A stretch of 64,000 nt of DNA from Epilithonimonas lactis. GTDB taxonomy: Bacteria > Bacteroidota > Bacteroidia > Flavobacteriales > Weeksellaceae. The stretch lies in contig NZ_FOFI01000003.1 of assembly GCF_900110605.1 (NCBI RefSeq), positions 682,001-746,000 of the forward strand, read 5' to 3'. Shown here piece by piece: positions 1 to 8,390 of this stretch (its first letter is position 1; each line of letters starts with the position of its first letter). Under the pieces are notes generated by a model that saw only the letters and a program-made list of their open reading frames with translations, had not been told where the DNA came from and did no database searches. Position numbers and translations under genes: made by a program.

Positions 1-284
1 ATTTCCCATTCTCTATCTCCGGCTGCCATTTGCCAACCCATGTACCCGAGGTACATCAGAGCGCCTAAACCGCCTATTGCTTTTCCTACCAAAGCTGAAC
101 CGGCGGCGCTATCCTGCACACTGTTGTCCAGTTTTGTAAAAACTTCCATAAACCACTTTTCAAAGGCACCATCTCCCTTTAAAAATTGGAGTAGATTGCT
201 GTAATCACCGTCTGTCTGGGCGAAACCCATAACAGGTAAAAGAATTGTTAATAAGCAAAAAGTTAATGTTATCGTTTTATTCAT
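1..284 (-). CDS. Partial conjugative-transfer membrane protein (TraJ-like), 3' end outside window
   Basis: An ATG at 284 opens a frame that runs off the left edge (94 codons visible). It begins with a signal peptide ending near GFAQ, followed by a short soluble stretch and a glycine-rich hydrophobic segment. The protein lies last in a minus-strand tra operon, three bases behind the preceding gene. In Bacteroidota conjugative elements a secreted or polytopic TraJ protein follows TraG and its accessory proteins, and the visible part fits that pattern. The family call rests on position and topology only; most of the protein is missing. Confidence 0.55.
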   Translation of the reverse strand, partial: MNKTITLTFCLLTILLPVMGFAQTDGDYSNLLQFLKGDGAFEKWFMEVFTKLDNSVQDSAAGSALVGKAIGGLGALMYLGYMGWQMAAGDREWE

Positions 285-286
285 TT

Positions 287-1117
287 TTAAAATCGGTGTT
301 TATAATGATTCATCAAATTTTGAACAATTTGCTGGTCTGAAGCGGGTGTCCAACCAGGTGGCAAAGCATAATTTGAATGGTTCTTTAAAATATTTTTGTA
401 ATCTGTAAGAAGTGTTGTCTTGTTATTGTAATCCCTTAACTCTCGCACAAATTTTCTCCATTTAATAAGGGTTTCGTGGTACATAATGAACCGTTTTCCT
501 CTTGGCATATCCATACTTCTGGACATTGCGTATTTTTCTTTGATGAGATCCAGCTCTTCCTTAAGCCTTCTAATGGTTCCTGTCGTATTGAGCGTTTCAA
601 ACGTTTGTTGGTCTTTCAATCTCCATTCAATAAAATTTTGTGGATGGTCGGGGAATTCGGTAATTGGTTTTAACATTCGTTTGTAATACAAAAGCCAAAG
701 AGGATCGGCATCAACAGTAGCGGACGTCCAATGGGCAAAATCCTGAACACTTCTTTTATGAATGGTATCTGAAGCTGCTTTTATTTTTTTTGCTTCTTCC
801 TCCTGAAATTTTAACTGGGCGAATCTCTGATTTTGCACCCCTGTAGGTTTTAATGGTCGAATATCTTCACCGTCTTTATAATCCCTGTTGATCTTTGGAG
901 CCCATATTCCCCAGACTGTTGCGTAGGCAAAATTGGTTTGGATTCCCAAAAAATATTTTGGATATGGTCTCCAATCTCCCCAATCTTGAAAGACAATTCT
1001 TTTATGTTGAGCAACAATGGAAGGGTCATTCAATCTCTTTACACTCAATTGTCCAAACACAGTGGCTGTAAAAAAGAGCAACTGAAATAGACTGATTTTT
1101 TTTAGTAGATTTCCCAT
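287..1117 (-). CDS. Secreted conjugation-operon protein with shared C-terminal tail
   Basis: 276 aa with an N-terminal signal sequence (cleavage likely after VFGQ) and no further membrane segment. I do not recognise a named domain. The body is rich in W, Y and charged residues. The last 18 residues match the tails of the three upstream genes: D-x-x-I/V-V-x-N/D-I/L-M/I followed by a basic Y/K-rich end finishing in F. It sits 6 nt after the previous gene in the tra operon, so it is probably a periplasmic or outer-membrane part of the transfer apparatus. Confidence 0.6.
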   Translation of the reverse strand: MGNLLKKISLFQLLFFTATVFGQLSVKRLNDPSIVAQHKRIVFQDWGDWRPYPKYFLGIQTNFAYATVWGIWAPKINRDYKDGEDIRPLKPTGVQNQRFAQLKFQEEEAKKIKAASDTIHKRSVQDFAHWTSATVDADPLWLLYYKRMLKPITEFPDHPQNFIEWRLKDQQTFETLNTTGTIRRLKEELDLIKEKYAMSRSMDMPRGKRFIMYHETLIKWRKFVRELRDYNNKTTLLTDYKNILKNHSNYALPPGWTPASDQQIVQNLMNHYKHRF

Positions 1118-1123
1118 AATTTT

Positions 1124-1789
1124 TTAATTAAAGAGGTAATGGTATTTAGTGATGATGTCGCCAACAATGGCTTTGTCTATATTGATGTAATTGCGGAGAA
1201 CCGGAACCTGATACAGATAAGGGATTTTCTTGGCATTCTCTAACCGTAAATTGATGTACAGAATATTTCCGTTGATATTTCTGACACGGGTAAATATCTT
1301 TTCAATAAGCATTTCCCTATCCATTGCATCCATCAGAAAATCTTTGTCTTCATTGAGAATATCCTGGGTAACTTCCTGCTGAAGCTTCATCGTCTGCTTG
1401 CCTATTTCAACATAATATTTTGAAATGAGTACGGAATATTCAGGATGCTGCGCTGATAGATCCAGCATTTTATTGGAGTTCGTCACTATTTTACCTAAAT
1501 ATTGATAGAGATAAATAAGTTTCTTGCTCTGGGTCAAAGCTGAATTCACATTTTTCAGTTGTTGATAGATATACTCCTGAATGGCTATGATCTGCGTGAT
1601 TTTATTGTTGATGTCATCATACAATTCTTTTTGCTTTTCATAGGAATCCAAAAAAGCTTGTTCGCTTCCCAATCGAACACCGTGATTTACGGTGATCTGC
1701 GAAAGGAGTTTATCATTAATGACTATTTGCTGGCTTTTTACCGATGCAACGGAGAAGAATAAAACTCCGGAAAGAAATATTTTTTTCAT
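1124..1789 (-). CDS. Secreted coiled-coil protein of the transfer operon
   Basis: 221 aa with a signal peptide (cleavage around VKSQQ). The rest is almost wholly helical and predicted coiled coil (long Q/E/K/I-rich stretches at about residues 50-150). It ends in a YINIDKAIV-type tail shared with its neighbours. It lies one base downstream of the 1791-2477 gene, so the two are surely co-transcribed. It is similar in architecture to the 2489-3214 product and looks like a paralogue. Function unknown; a periplasmic structural part of the mating-pair complex is inferred from context. Confidence 0.6.
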   Translation of the reverse strand: MKKIFLSGVLFFSVASVKSQQIVINDKLLSQITVNHGVRLGSEQAFLDSYEKQKELYDDINNKITQIIAIQEYIYQQLKNVNSALTQSKKLIYLYQYLGKIVTNSNKMLDLSAQHPEYSVLISKYYVEIGKQTMKLQQEVTQDILNEDKDFLMDAMDREMLIEKIFTRVRNINGNILYINLRLENAKKIPYLYQVPVLRNYINIDKAIVGDIITKYHYLFN

Positions 1790-1790
1790 T

Positions 1791-2477
1791 TTAGAAAGAT
1801 TTGATGTGACTCATTATGTTCTCAACCACCTGCTTATCTTTGTTGACATAATATTGAAAGGCTCTTTTATTGCGTTTTACTTTGGCTTTAATATCCCTTA
1901 TCTTCAGAAGCATATGCGTGGAATTCCTGCTCAATGTTTTTATTTCGCCCAAAGCATATTCTAATAATACTTTACGTTCTGATTTTTCCATTTGATTGAT
2001 GGCTCCGTAAGACAAAATGATCCCGGTTACAAGCCGTGTTACCATTTGCAGATCATCAACAAACTGAACTTGGGAAGGCAAAACGGATATAATGGAATAA
2101 GGAGCATCGTTTATTTCATTGATAATAGCAGTCTGATTGTTGGTTATTTTTGTTATTTCCCTGCTCATTGCTATTCCTGTTGGTATGGCTTGAATGGCAA
2201 ATGAAACAATTCGCAATCTGTCCTGAACTTTGGTGATTTTTTCTTTAAAATTGTTCCATTGGTTTCTATTGGCCGTTTCTACGGTGGCATTCGCAATTTG
2301 TTTTTGTCGCATTTCTTTTTGCCTGTCGTGTTCTTTCATCGTGGCATTGATTTCTATATCCATCATCGGAAATGATACATTTTCCTGTTGCCATGCTGGT
2401 GTAGAACCACCACCGGAGGATGTCAACACAAGATAAACAGCCGGAATAGATAGGCTAAGAAGAATCTTCTTTAACAT
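1791..2477 (-). CDS. Secreted helical protein of the transfer operon
   Basis: 228 aa. It starts with a hydrophobic leader (residues about 4-20), followed by a small Gly/Ser patch and then a helical, charged body. The end carries the same DK-x-V-V-E-N-I-M tail as the flanking genes. It has the same overall plan as the products at 1124-1789 and 2489-3214. No catalytic motif is visible. It sits tightly packed in the tra operon (11 nt after the upstream gene, 1 nt before the next). Confidence 0.6.
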   Translation of the reverse strand: MLKKILLSLSIPAVYLVLTSSGGGSTPAWQQENVSFPMMDIEINATMKEHDRQKEMRQKQIANATVETANRNQWNNFKEKITKVQDRLRIVSFAIQAIPTGIAMSREITKITNNQTAIINEINDAPYSIISVLPSQVQFVDDLQMVTRLVTGIILSYGAINQMEKSERKVLLEYALGEIKTLSRNSTHMLLKIRDIKAKVKRNKRAFQYYVNKDKQVVENIMSHIKSF

Positions 2478-2488
2478 TTTGTAATTTT

Positions 2489-3214
2489 TTAAAAATTCCG
2501 TTTGTACCTGTTCATTATATTTTCAACAATAGCTTTGTCTGTATTGATGTAGCCTGCAAATGGATTAATGGAATTCCAGAATCCTAGTCGATTGGCTTTT
2601 TCCAGTCTTAATTTAATCGCCAAAAGCCAAAGCTTCAGATTTTTGACGTTCCCGGAAATATTATGCAAGATTTTATATCGATCTCCTGCAGTAGCCAGAT
2701 TCAGCTCTCCGGATGCGAGAATATCAGATACATCTGTCACGATCTTTAGACTTTGCTCATAGGTCTTTTGTGAAGCTTTCACCCCAAAAATGGCATACTC
2801 AGGATGTTCTGATGCTAGTTGTACCACTTGTGAGGAATAACTATAACATTTATTGAGATCTGAGTAGATCTCCTGTGCCTGAATTCCGTTTTGTAATGTT
2901 CCTGAAACTTCTTTCAAGCCTTTCAGAATTTTATTCTGAATGTCATTGGCTGCCACCATCTGTGTTCCTACCCAGATCTGAGCATCTTTTAACTTTGAGG
3001 TCTCTTCGATTACTTCATTTTGTTTGGCTTTTAGATTTTCAGAATACAGAATCATTGCCGCCGTTACGGTAGGGTCGATGTAAGTGTTTTGAGCGAATCC
3101 AATTGTCCCCCATAGGGAGAAAATGAGTAGAAAAACCTTCAATCTAATGTGGTTCGCCAGAGATGAAACGTAACGAAATCCTCTTGGAAAATTTATAGCT
3201 TTAAAGGTTTTCAT
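2489..3214 (-). CDS. Secreted coiled-coil protein of the transfer operon
   Basis: 241 aa. The hydrophobic leader segment is at residues about 27-41 (cleavage near GFAQ), so the true start may be an internal one; the annotated ATG overlaps the end of traG by 14 nt. The mature part is helical with heptad-like content and ends in YINTDKAIVENIM plus a basic tail. It is the first of three tandem paralogue-like genes between traG and the TraJ-like gene. Function not known beyond association with transfer. Confidence 0.6.
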   Translation of the reverse strand: MKTFKAINFPRGFRYVSSLANHIRLKVFLLIFSLWGTIGFAQNTYIDPTVTAAMILYSENLKAKQNEVIEETSKLKDAQIWVGTQMVAANDIQNKILKGLKEVSGTLQNGIQAQEIYSDLNKCYSYSSQVVQLASEHPEYAIFGVKASQKTYEQSLKIVTDVSDILASGELNLATAGDRYKILHNISGNVKNLKLWLLAIKLRLEKANRLGFWNSINPFAGYINTDKAIVENIMNRYKRNF

Positions 3215-6200
3215 AAGCGTAATTTTGTTTACTGATTAATTCTGAAAAAGTGATTTGGCGGTCTTCTAATTCCTGTGAGATGACTTTGAAAACATTCTTC
3301 CCTTTGTGTTCTTTTTTCATTATTCTGTAGAAAGAATTGATTTTTTTATCTAATGGATTTTGATATAAGTTCACGAGTGACACTAAGTTTTCCAGACTGT
3401 CTCCGAAGACTTTGAGATCACCAACTATTCTGCGCAATGCTTCATCATAGTCGCCATATTGATGTACATAATATTCAACTGCCGATTTCTCCGGTTTTTC
3501 TGTGGTATAGGTTAAATATTGCTCCAGAGATACTTCATTCCCATAGACCTCTCCTTTCGAACCTCTCTTTAAATAGAATTCTTTGAATCGGCTTCGCCCG
3601 AATTTGTTGTTGAGATTGTTGATGGTGAAAATCTTGTTTTGCTCTACTTTATTAAGTGAAAGAAGCGAAGCTATCTTGTCGAAATTATCTTTGAACTTCG
3701 TCTGATCCAGCAATATAAAAGTGTCCGAATTATTGATGATGGAATCTTTAACCACCGCATTTCCAATAATATCATCCAGTTCCTGCGTTACCACCACCGC
3801 TTCTCCCCAAAATTTCCTCACCGTTTTGTACAAATAAAGGATGTATCCTCCCATCAGTTTACTCGCAATGGCCTTCCACGCTTCTTCGATGATGAGTGCT
3901 TTTCTACGGTCTTTTCTTAACCTCATTTTCTGAATAAAGGTGTCCATAATAATGAGCGTTACTATCGGAAACAGTTTGGGATTATCCTTCACATTATCAA
4001 TTTCAAAAACAATAAAAGATTCGTCAAAAAGCGTATTATCGGCACTTTCATTTAAAGTCGTTCCATACCTTCCGCCTTTGTAAAAATCTTTCAGGACAAA
4101 TAAATAGGTGCGCAGATTGAATTCCTTCTCTATAATATTGTGTTTTTTATTATTTAGGTAAATAGGAAGAAATTGATCACAATAATCATAAAACCCATTG
4201 AACGAAAGTTCTGTTACAACCAGCTTTTCTTCCAGTTCTTTTATTTTTCTGATAATGGCTTTTCTAAAGGATTCATTCCATTCTTCAGCTGATCTGGGTT
4301 GCCTGATGATGTCATTCGACTTGATTAAAATTAACTGTGTCTCATTGTATATTTTCCTTCTTTCTTCATCGTTCAGCGTGTCATACGCTTCATAGACTTT
4401 ATAGAAATTTTCACTTTCATATTCAGGATTATTGATGTTCTTATCGGGATGATAGAATTTTAACAATTTTCTTCCCGCTTCTTTTATTTCATCGGAACTG
4501 GCATCGAAAGTAATTCCCAAAATGTCATAGTAAGTATGCTGTCCTTTGGCTTCATTCTCATATTCAGAAAAAAGATCATCTTCGTGAATGTTGTATTTTC
4601 CGAGATATAGAATCAGTTCTTCAGAAGTTTTATTTTCATACCATCGAGTTCCAGCATTGAAATACCCGTGGTAAAACGACATCAACACATTGTCTAAAAT
4701 GGATTTTTGTGCGGAAGACATTGAAGAATCCGGACCTTGCCAAATCAAGAAGATCAGGTTGGTTAAAAATTCTATTTTTTCGATATTAAATTCTTTTTGA
4801 TCCATAAGAAAAGGATTCATCGTGATTGGTTTTTCTTCAGTGTATTGGATGTATCTGCCTCCCTTATATTTGCACGTTCCCGAATACGAATCTCCTGTAT
4901 CAACAATGACCACGTCATAATTGTAGGTCAAATACTGCTCAATAATATTGTTCATCAGGAATGATTTCCCCGAACCTGACGGTCCTAATACAAACTTGTT
5001 CCTGTTGTTTATTCTTCCTGTTTTCATCGGTAGATCCGATGGGTCAACTTTTAGCGGAACACCTTGTCTGTCGGTGAATCTCAGGTAGAAATTGGACTCT
5101 TCATTGACGGGGTAACTTTCCTTAAAAAAAAAACACAAGGCCGCTTCGCTTGTCGTCATAAATAAATCATACTCCCTAAGTTCTGTTCCATTGCCCGGAA
5201 TAGCTGACCGAAAGAGTTCCAATTGGTTATAAGCGTTTTTAGAAACAATGATTCCTTTCGTAAAAAGCTTGTTTTCAATCATTGACTGAATATTTTCCAT
5301 TTTCTCCAGTGTCTGTGCTGAAAAAAGGATTGAAAAATGAGCATTGACAACGAGCTGTCCGTCAATGGCTATGTTATGAAGCAGGGTCTGGATTTCATCT
5401 GCTATAATGGCGTTGGACGGAGAATTGTTGGCTGCTCCTTCGTGCTTTTTCTTTTTTTTGTCGAGTTCCCTCTGCTGTTGTGCCTGAAGCGGAATCGTAA
5501 TGATCTGATTGTAGACAATGGTCTCATAATCTTCTAGTTCATTGATAAAACTAAAATTATCAACTGCTGTTTCTGCTGCTGCACCGTTACCGCCGAGAAC
5601 AGAGTAAGGCTCAATTTCTGAAGGAAGATCAATATTTTCTACATCCACGTAGGAAATATTTTTTACAAACCTGTTTCCGATCTGCAAAAATTCGTTGGTG
5701 CTTTTGATATTATCAAATATGGGAGAATCGGAAAATTGCATCGACAAAACACCTGATATATAATATTCAAAATCTTTCTCAAACAAAAACTGCGGTTCAG
5801 AGTCATTCTGCTTCAAAAGCATCAATACTTTCTGACATTTGTCCCGTAGTTCTTTATAGCTTTTTTCAGAGAAATTGTAATGCTTATTTTTCTTTTTCAG
5901 CTTGTCATCAATAATATCGGTAAAGAACAGAACCGTTTCAATGGTTTTGAAAAGTCTGCCGTCAAAATGTTCCGAATATTTTTGTTGTAGAAATTGGTTG
6001 GATTGTTCGGCTGAATATTTCTTTTTTGAAAAAATATCGAGCTTCTGAACAATTCTTCCTTCTCCAATGATTGATACCACCTGATTTAAAACCGTGTGGA
6101 AAGTGAGATAGCTGTCAGGATCTGCCGAATATTGCTCGACAATGTTTTTTATCTTGATCCCGATAATAGGGTTTCCGTATTGTCCGAAAAGTACATCAAA

Positions 6201-6275
6201 ATCCCAATTGAAATCCTTTCCAAGATCATATCCGATAAAAGGAATGCTAAATGCCTGTTTTTTTGTTGTTGCCAT
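3201..6275 (-). CDS. traG: TraG conjugation ATPase (VirB4-like) with an internal J-domain
   Basis: 1024 aa; CTn TraG proteins are usually about 800-850 aa. TraG powers the type IV mating channel at the inner membrane. A Walker A motif GPSGSGKS lies at residues 431-438 and the Walker B/glutamate region (LIIEEAW) at about 793-799, followed by a TQELDD segment. Between them, residues 582-644 (nt 4344-4532) form what reads as a complete DnaJ J-domain: YYDILG opening, an HPD tripeptide at 609-611, and a YEAYDTLND...YN close. It overlaps traF by 29 nt upstream. The ATPase call is firm; the role of the J-domain is unknown. Confidence 0.93.
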   Translation of the reverse strand: MATTKKQAFSIPFIGYDLGKDFNWDFDVLFGQYGNPIIGIKIKNIVEQYSADPDSYLTFHTVLNQVVSIIGEGRIVQKLDIFSKKKYSAEQSNQFLQQKYSEHFDGRLFKTIETVLFFTDIIDDKLKKKNKHYNFSEKSYKELRDKCQKVLMLLKQNDSEPQFLFEKDFEYYISGVLSMQFSDSPIFDNIKSTNEFLQIGNRFVKNISYVDVENIDLPSEIEPYSVLGGNGAAAETAVDNFSFINELEDYETIVYNQIITIPLQAQQQRELDKKKKKHEGAANNSPSNAIIADEIQTLLHNIAIDGQLVVNAHFSILFSAQTLEKMENIQSMIENKLFTKGIIVSKNAYNQLELFRSAIPGNGTELREYDLFMTTSEAALCFFFKESYPVNEESNFYLRFTDRQGVPLKVDPSDLPMKTGRINNRNKFVLGPSGSGKSFLMNNIIEQYLTYNYDVVIVDTGDSYSGTCKYKGGRYIQYTEEKPITMNPFLMDQKEFNIEKIEFLTNLIFLIWQGPDSSMSSAQKSILDNVLMSFYHGYFNAGTRWYENKTSEELILYLGKYNIHEDDLFSEYENEAKGQHTYYDILGITFDASSDEIKEAGRKLLKFYHPDKNINNPEYESENFYKVYEAYDTLNDEERRKIYNETQLILIKSNDIIRQPRSAEEWNESFRKAIIRKIKELEEKLVVTELSFNGFYDYCDQFLPIYLNNKKHNIIEKEFNLRTYLFVLKDFYKGGRYGTTLNESADNTLFDESFIVFEIDNVKDNPKLFPIVTLIIMDTFIQKMRLRKDRRKALIIEEAWKAIASKLMGGYILYLYKTVRKFWGEAVVVTQELDDIIGNAVVKDSIINNSDTFILLDQTKFKDNFDKIASLLSLNKVEQNKIFTINNLNNKFGRSRFKEFYLKRGSKGEVYGNEVSLEQYLTYTTEKPEKSAVEYYVHQYGDYDEALRRIVGDLKVFGDSLENLVSLVNLYQNPLDKKINSFYRIMKKEHKGKNVFKVISQELEDRQITFSELISKQNYAYENL
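4344..4532 (-). other. J-domain embedded in TraG (residues 582-644)
   Basis: Within the TraG frame, 63 residues carry all hallmarks of a DnaJ J-domain: aromatic YYDILG helix I start, spaced S-x-x-E-I-K helix II, the invariant HPD loop followed by K, and helix III with F-Y-K-V-x-E-A-Y-D-T-L-N-D ending R-K-I-Y. The frame runs through without interruption, so it is translated as part of the ATPase. It lies between Walker A and Walker B, where a VirB4-type ATPase would otherwise have a shorter connection. Confidence 0.9.
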
Positions 6276-6570
6276 TCTTTAAAAGTTTATTACTGTCTAA
6301 CCTTTTGGGAAAAATTAAGATGTGATCGAAGTTTTTGGTTTTGTCATACAAACCATATTTGTCCTGTCTTCTGAAGATAAGATAAACTCCGCCTGCGGTG
6401 ACTGCAAGACCAAGTAAAGAGCCTAAGAGACCGAACTTCGAGAGTACCAATGCTGAAATGACCCCGCCTCCGATGACACCAACTGCGTAAAAGATATATT
6501 TCCCTTTGAGTCCGAAGAATATAAGGGGCTTTTTCAGCCCCTTATAAAGGTAGAATCCCATATTAGGCAA
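6247..6570 (-). CDS. traF: TraF-type conjugation membrane protein (DUF4133)
   Basis: 107 aa with two closely spaced membrane helices (about residues 25-44 and 48-66) and a short basic cytoplasmic tail. Size, topology and position directly before TraG match the DUF4133/TraF family of Bacteroides conjugative transposons, thought to be the VirB3 counterpart. Its 3' end overlaps traG and its 5' end overlaps traE by 8 nt, pointing to translational coupling through traE-traF-traG. Confidence 0.85.
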   Translation of the reverse strand: MPNMGFYLYKGLKKPLIFFGLKGKYIFYAVGVIGGGVISALVLSKFGLLGSLLGLAVTAGGVYLIFRRQDKYGLYDKTKNFDHILIFPKRLDSNKLLKNGNNKKTGI

Positions 6571-6886
6571 AGAATGCTGTTACGAATTCCGGAACTACAA
6601 TCAAGAAGATCATTGCTCCCCCATAACCAAGGATCTCTTTGTTGACGTCCTGGTCACCATTCGTCCATTTATTATACACTCGGAGACCTCCGATAAAACC
6701 GACCAATCCTCCTACTGCTTTCAAAATCAGCTTGACCGGATCCCAATAATCAGTGATATCACTTGCGGCATTTGAAATAGCGGTTGCACCACCTTGTGCA
6801 AATGCTGGAGTTATCGCCATAATTGCCAAGGCTAGGGTTAGAACTTTCTTTGTTGTCACGTTTTTTGTGAAAAAATTTTTCATCAT
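6563..6886 (-). CDS. traE: TraE-type conjugation protein (DUF4134)
   Basis: 107 aa with a signal peptide cleaved after about residue 31 (PAFAQ) and two hydrophobic segments separated by a short polar loop that contains NKWTNGDQDVNKEI. This layout and order (E, F, G) are those of the DUF4134/TraE family, a VirB2 pilin-like inner-membrane component. It heads the E-F-G block. The 132 nt before it hold no gene, only a small GGAT/ATCC stem at about 6960-6974. Confidence 0.85.
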   Translation of the reverse strand: MMKNFFTKNVTTKKVLTLALAIMAITPAFAQGGATAISNAASDITDYWDPVKLILKAVGGLVGFIGGLRVYNKWTNGDQDVNKEILGYGGAMIFLIVVPEFVTAFFA

Positions 6887-7018
6887 AATTCAAAAAATTT
6901 ATAAAGGGTTAATAATCAATTGAGTGTTAAATTTTGGGCATAGAAGTCCCGGACAACGGATGGAAATCCGCTGTTAAGTCTAATAATCAGTACGTTAGAT
7001 TTTGTTTAAGTTGACTAA

Positions 7019-7612
7019 CTACATAATGGATTGATAAACCTTATATCCATCGTGATTTGCAACCAATTGAACCAGGGTTTCAGAAAGATTCAGCATCGCC
7101 TTCCAATCTTTAATTCTGGAAGTTTTCTGGTCTGCACTAACCGTGATCGGGTTTTCGCTAATCACTTCATTAGGTTTCTGATTTTCCTTTTCGGTTGATA
7201 TTTTTTCCTTTTGTTCAAAATACTCTTCGCTTGATTCAGCATTTTCAGGATGTGATTGGTTTTCAATTTCGGTAAAATCCTTTTTTGATGGATTATCGAA
7301 TTCATCCAGATCTTGTTCAGATTCAAATTGTTTTCTTAAATACTCCAGATCTTGTCGTTCTTCATTTCCTTCAGTGATATCAGAATGGATTACATTTTTA
7401 TTAAAGGACTTGGGAGTGTTGAGATTTTCTACATCTTCAATCCCTATAGTTGCAGTAAGATCTTCGTACTGTTCGGAAATTTCGGACAAAGAAAATTCCT
7501 CCGTCTCTTCTTTATAGGTTTCTCTTTCTTTTTTCAGAAACAGATCGTATAAGATATTACCTGCATAATACATCAGATAAACAGCCAGAATGGTAAGTGA
7601 GATTTTTATCAT
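7019..7612 (-). CDS. Membrane-anchored acidic protein of the transfer module
   Basis: 197 aa. Residues 3-22 form a single N-terminal membrane anchor. The middle (about 30-150) is strongly acidic and low in complexity (E/D/N/Q/S), probably disordered. The C-terminal 30 residues form a more ordered segment. It lies between the ParA gene and traE, where CTnDOT-like modules carry TraB-D proteins. I cannot assign a family from sequence. It may be a scaffold or coupling factor at the inner membrane. Confidence 0.6.
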   Translation of the reverse strand: MIKISLTILAVYLMYYAGNILYDLFLKKERETYKEETEEFSLSEISEQYEDLTATIGIEDVENLNTPKSFNKNVIHSDITEGNEERQDLEYLRKQFESEQDLDEFDNPSKKDFTEIENQSHPENAESSEEYFEQKEKISTEKENQKPNEVISENPITVSADQKTSRIKDWKAMLNLSETLVQLVANHDGYKVYQSIM

Positions 7613-7646
7613 TTTTTATTGATTTAGTTGTCAGTCGATCGTTGTT

Positions 7647-8342
7647 TTATGTTGGTATTGAATCTTTTATTTTTTCCTTCTTTTTAATCACTTGTATTTT
7701 GATTTTTGAGGTTTCATTGATGTATTTTATAAGTTCATCGAATGTATGTTCTACTGCATATTTTTGTTTGCTTATCAGGCTTCTGGTATTAATAGTTTGT
7801 AGGCAGTTTCTTTTGAATACCGGACTTGGCAGCAGCATTCCATATTTTGCGAGCTCAATGTCCATTGCTTCCTGATTCAGATACTTGTAGCCTTTATCAT
7901 ATTTGGAACGGATAAATACTCTTTCAGCCTCACTTTCCAATAGTCCCAGCATATTGATAAAGACCAAAGTCGATTTTACAGAAACATCGGAATACTCAAA
8001 AGGTGTTACGATAAAATCACTGTATATGAGCAAATCACTGTATTTTGCATCGAGCGTTCCGGCCAAATCAAAGAGGTTAATCTCATCGCTTTCTTTTAAA
8101 TTAATGAGAGTTTCAAAGTCTGAAAAAGGCTGATCTTCTTCCTCGCCAATAATTTCTACATCGTACAATTTTGGAATGTCCAATAGCTCATCATCTTTCC
8201 ATTTGTAGTAAAATGATTTCTGATAATCAAAATCGAAAACATTGATTTTCCTTTCTGAAATAGCGGTAATGTAATTGGCAAAAGCGATGGCTAATGTCGT
8301 TTTTCCGGTTCCTCCTTTTTGGGTAGCAAATGTGATGATCAT
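7647..8342 (-). CDS. ParA/TraA-type P-loop ATPase
   Basis: 231 aa. The protein opens directly with a deviant Walker A motif (QKGGTGKTT, residues 8-16) typical of ParA/MinD ATPases; ATG 8342 places it at the usual distance. A DLAGT-like Walker A' region follows near residue 92. No partner ParB-like gene is adjacent, and it stands between the relaxase and tra genes, as TraA does in Bacteroides conjugative transposons. It may act in transfer or in plasmid segregation; the context favours the tra module. Confidence 0.85.
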   Translation of the reverse strand: MIITFATQKGGTGKTTLAIAFANYITAISERKINVFDFDYQKSFYYKWKDDELLDIPKLYDVEIIGEEEDQPFSDFETLINLKESDEINLFDLAGTLDAKYSDLLIYSDFIVTPFEYSDVSVKSTLVFINMLGLLESEAERVFIRSKYDKGYKYLNQEAMDIELAKYGMLLPSPVFKRNCLQTINTRSLISKQKYAVEHTFDELIKYINETSKIKIQVIKKKEKIKDSIPT

Positions 8343-8390
8343 AGGTTTTAGTTGATTTTTATTGGACTGAAGATGATTTTTCCATCAACT

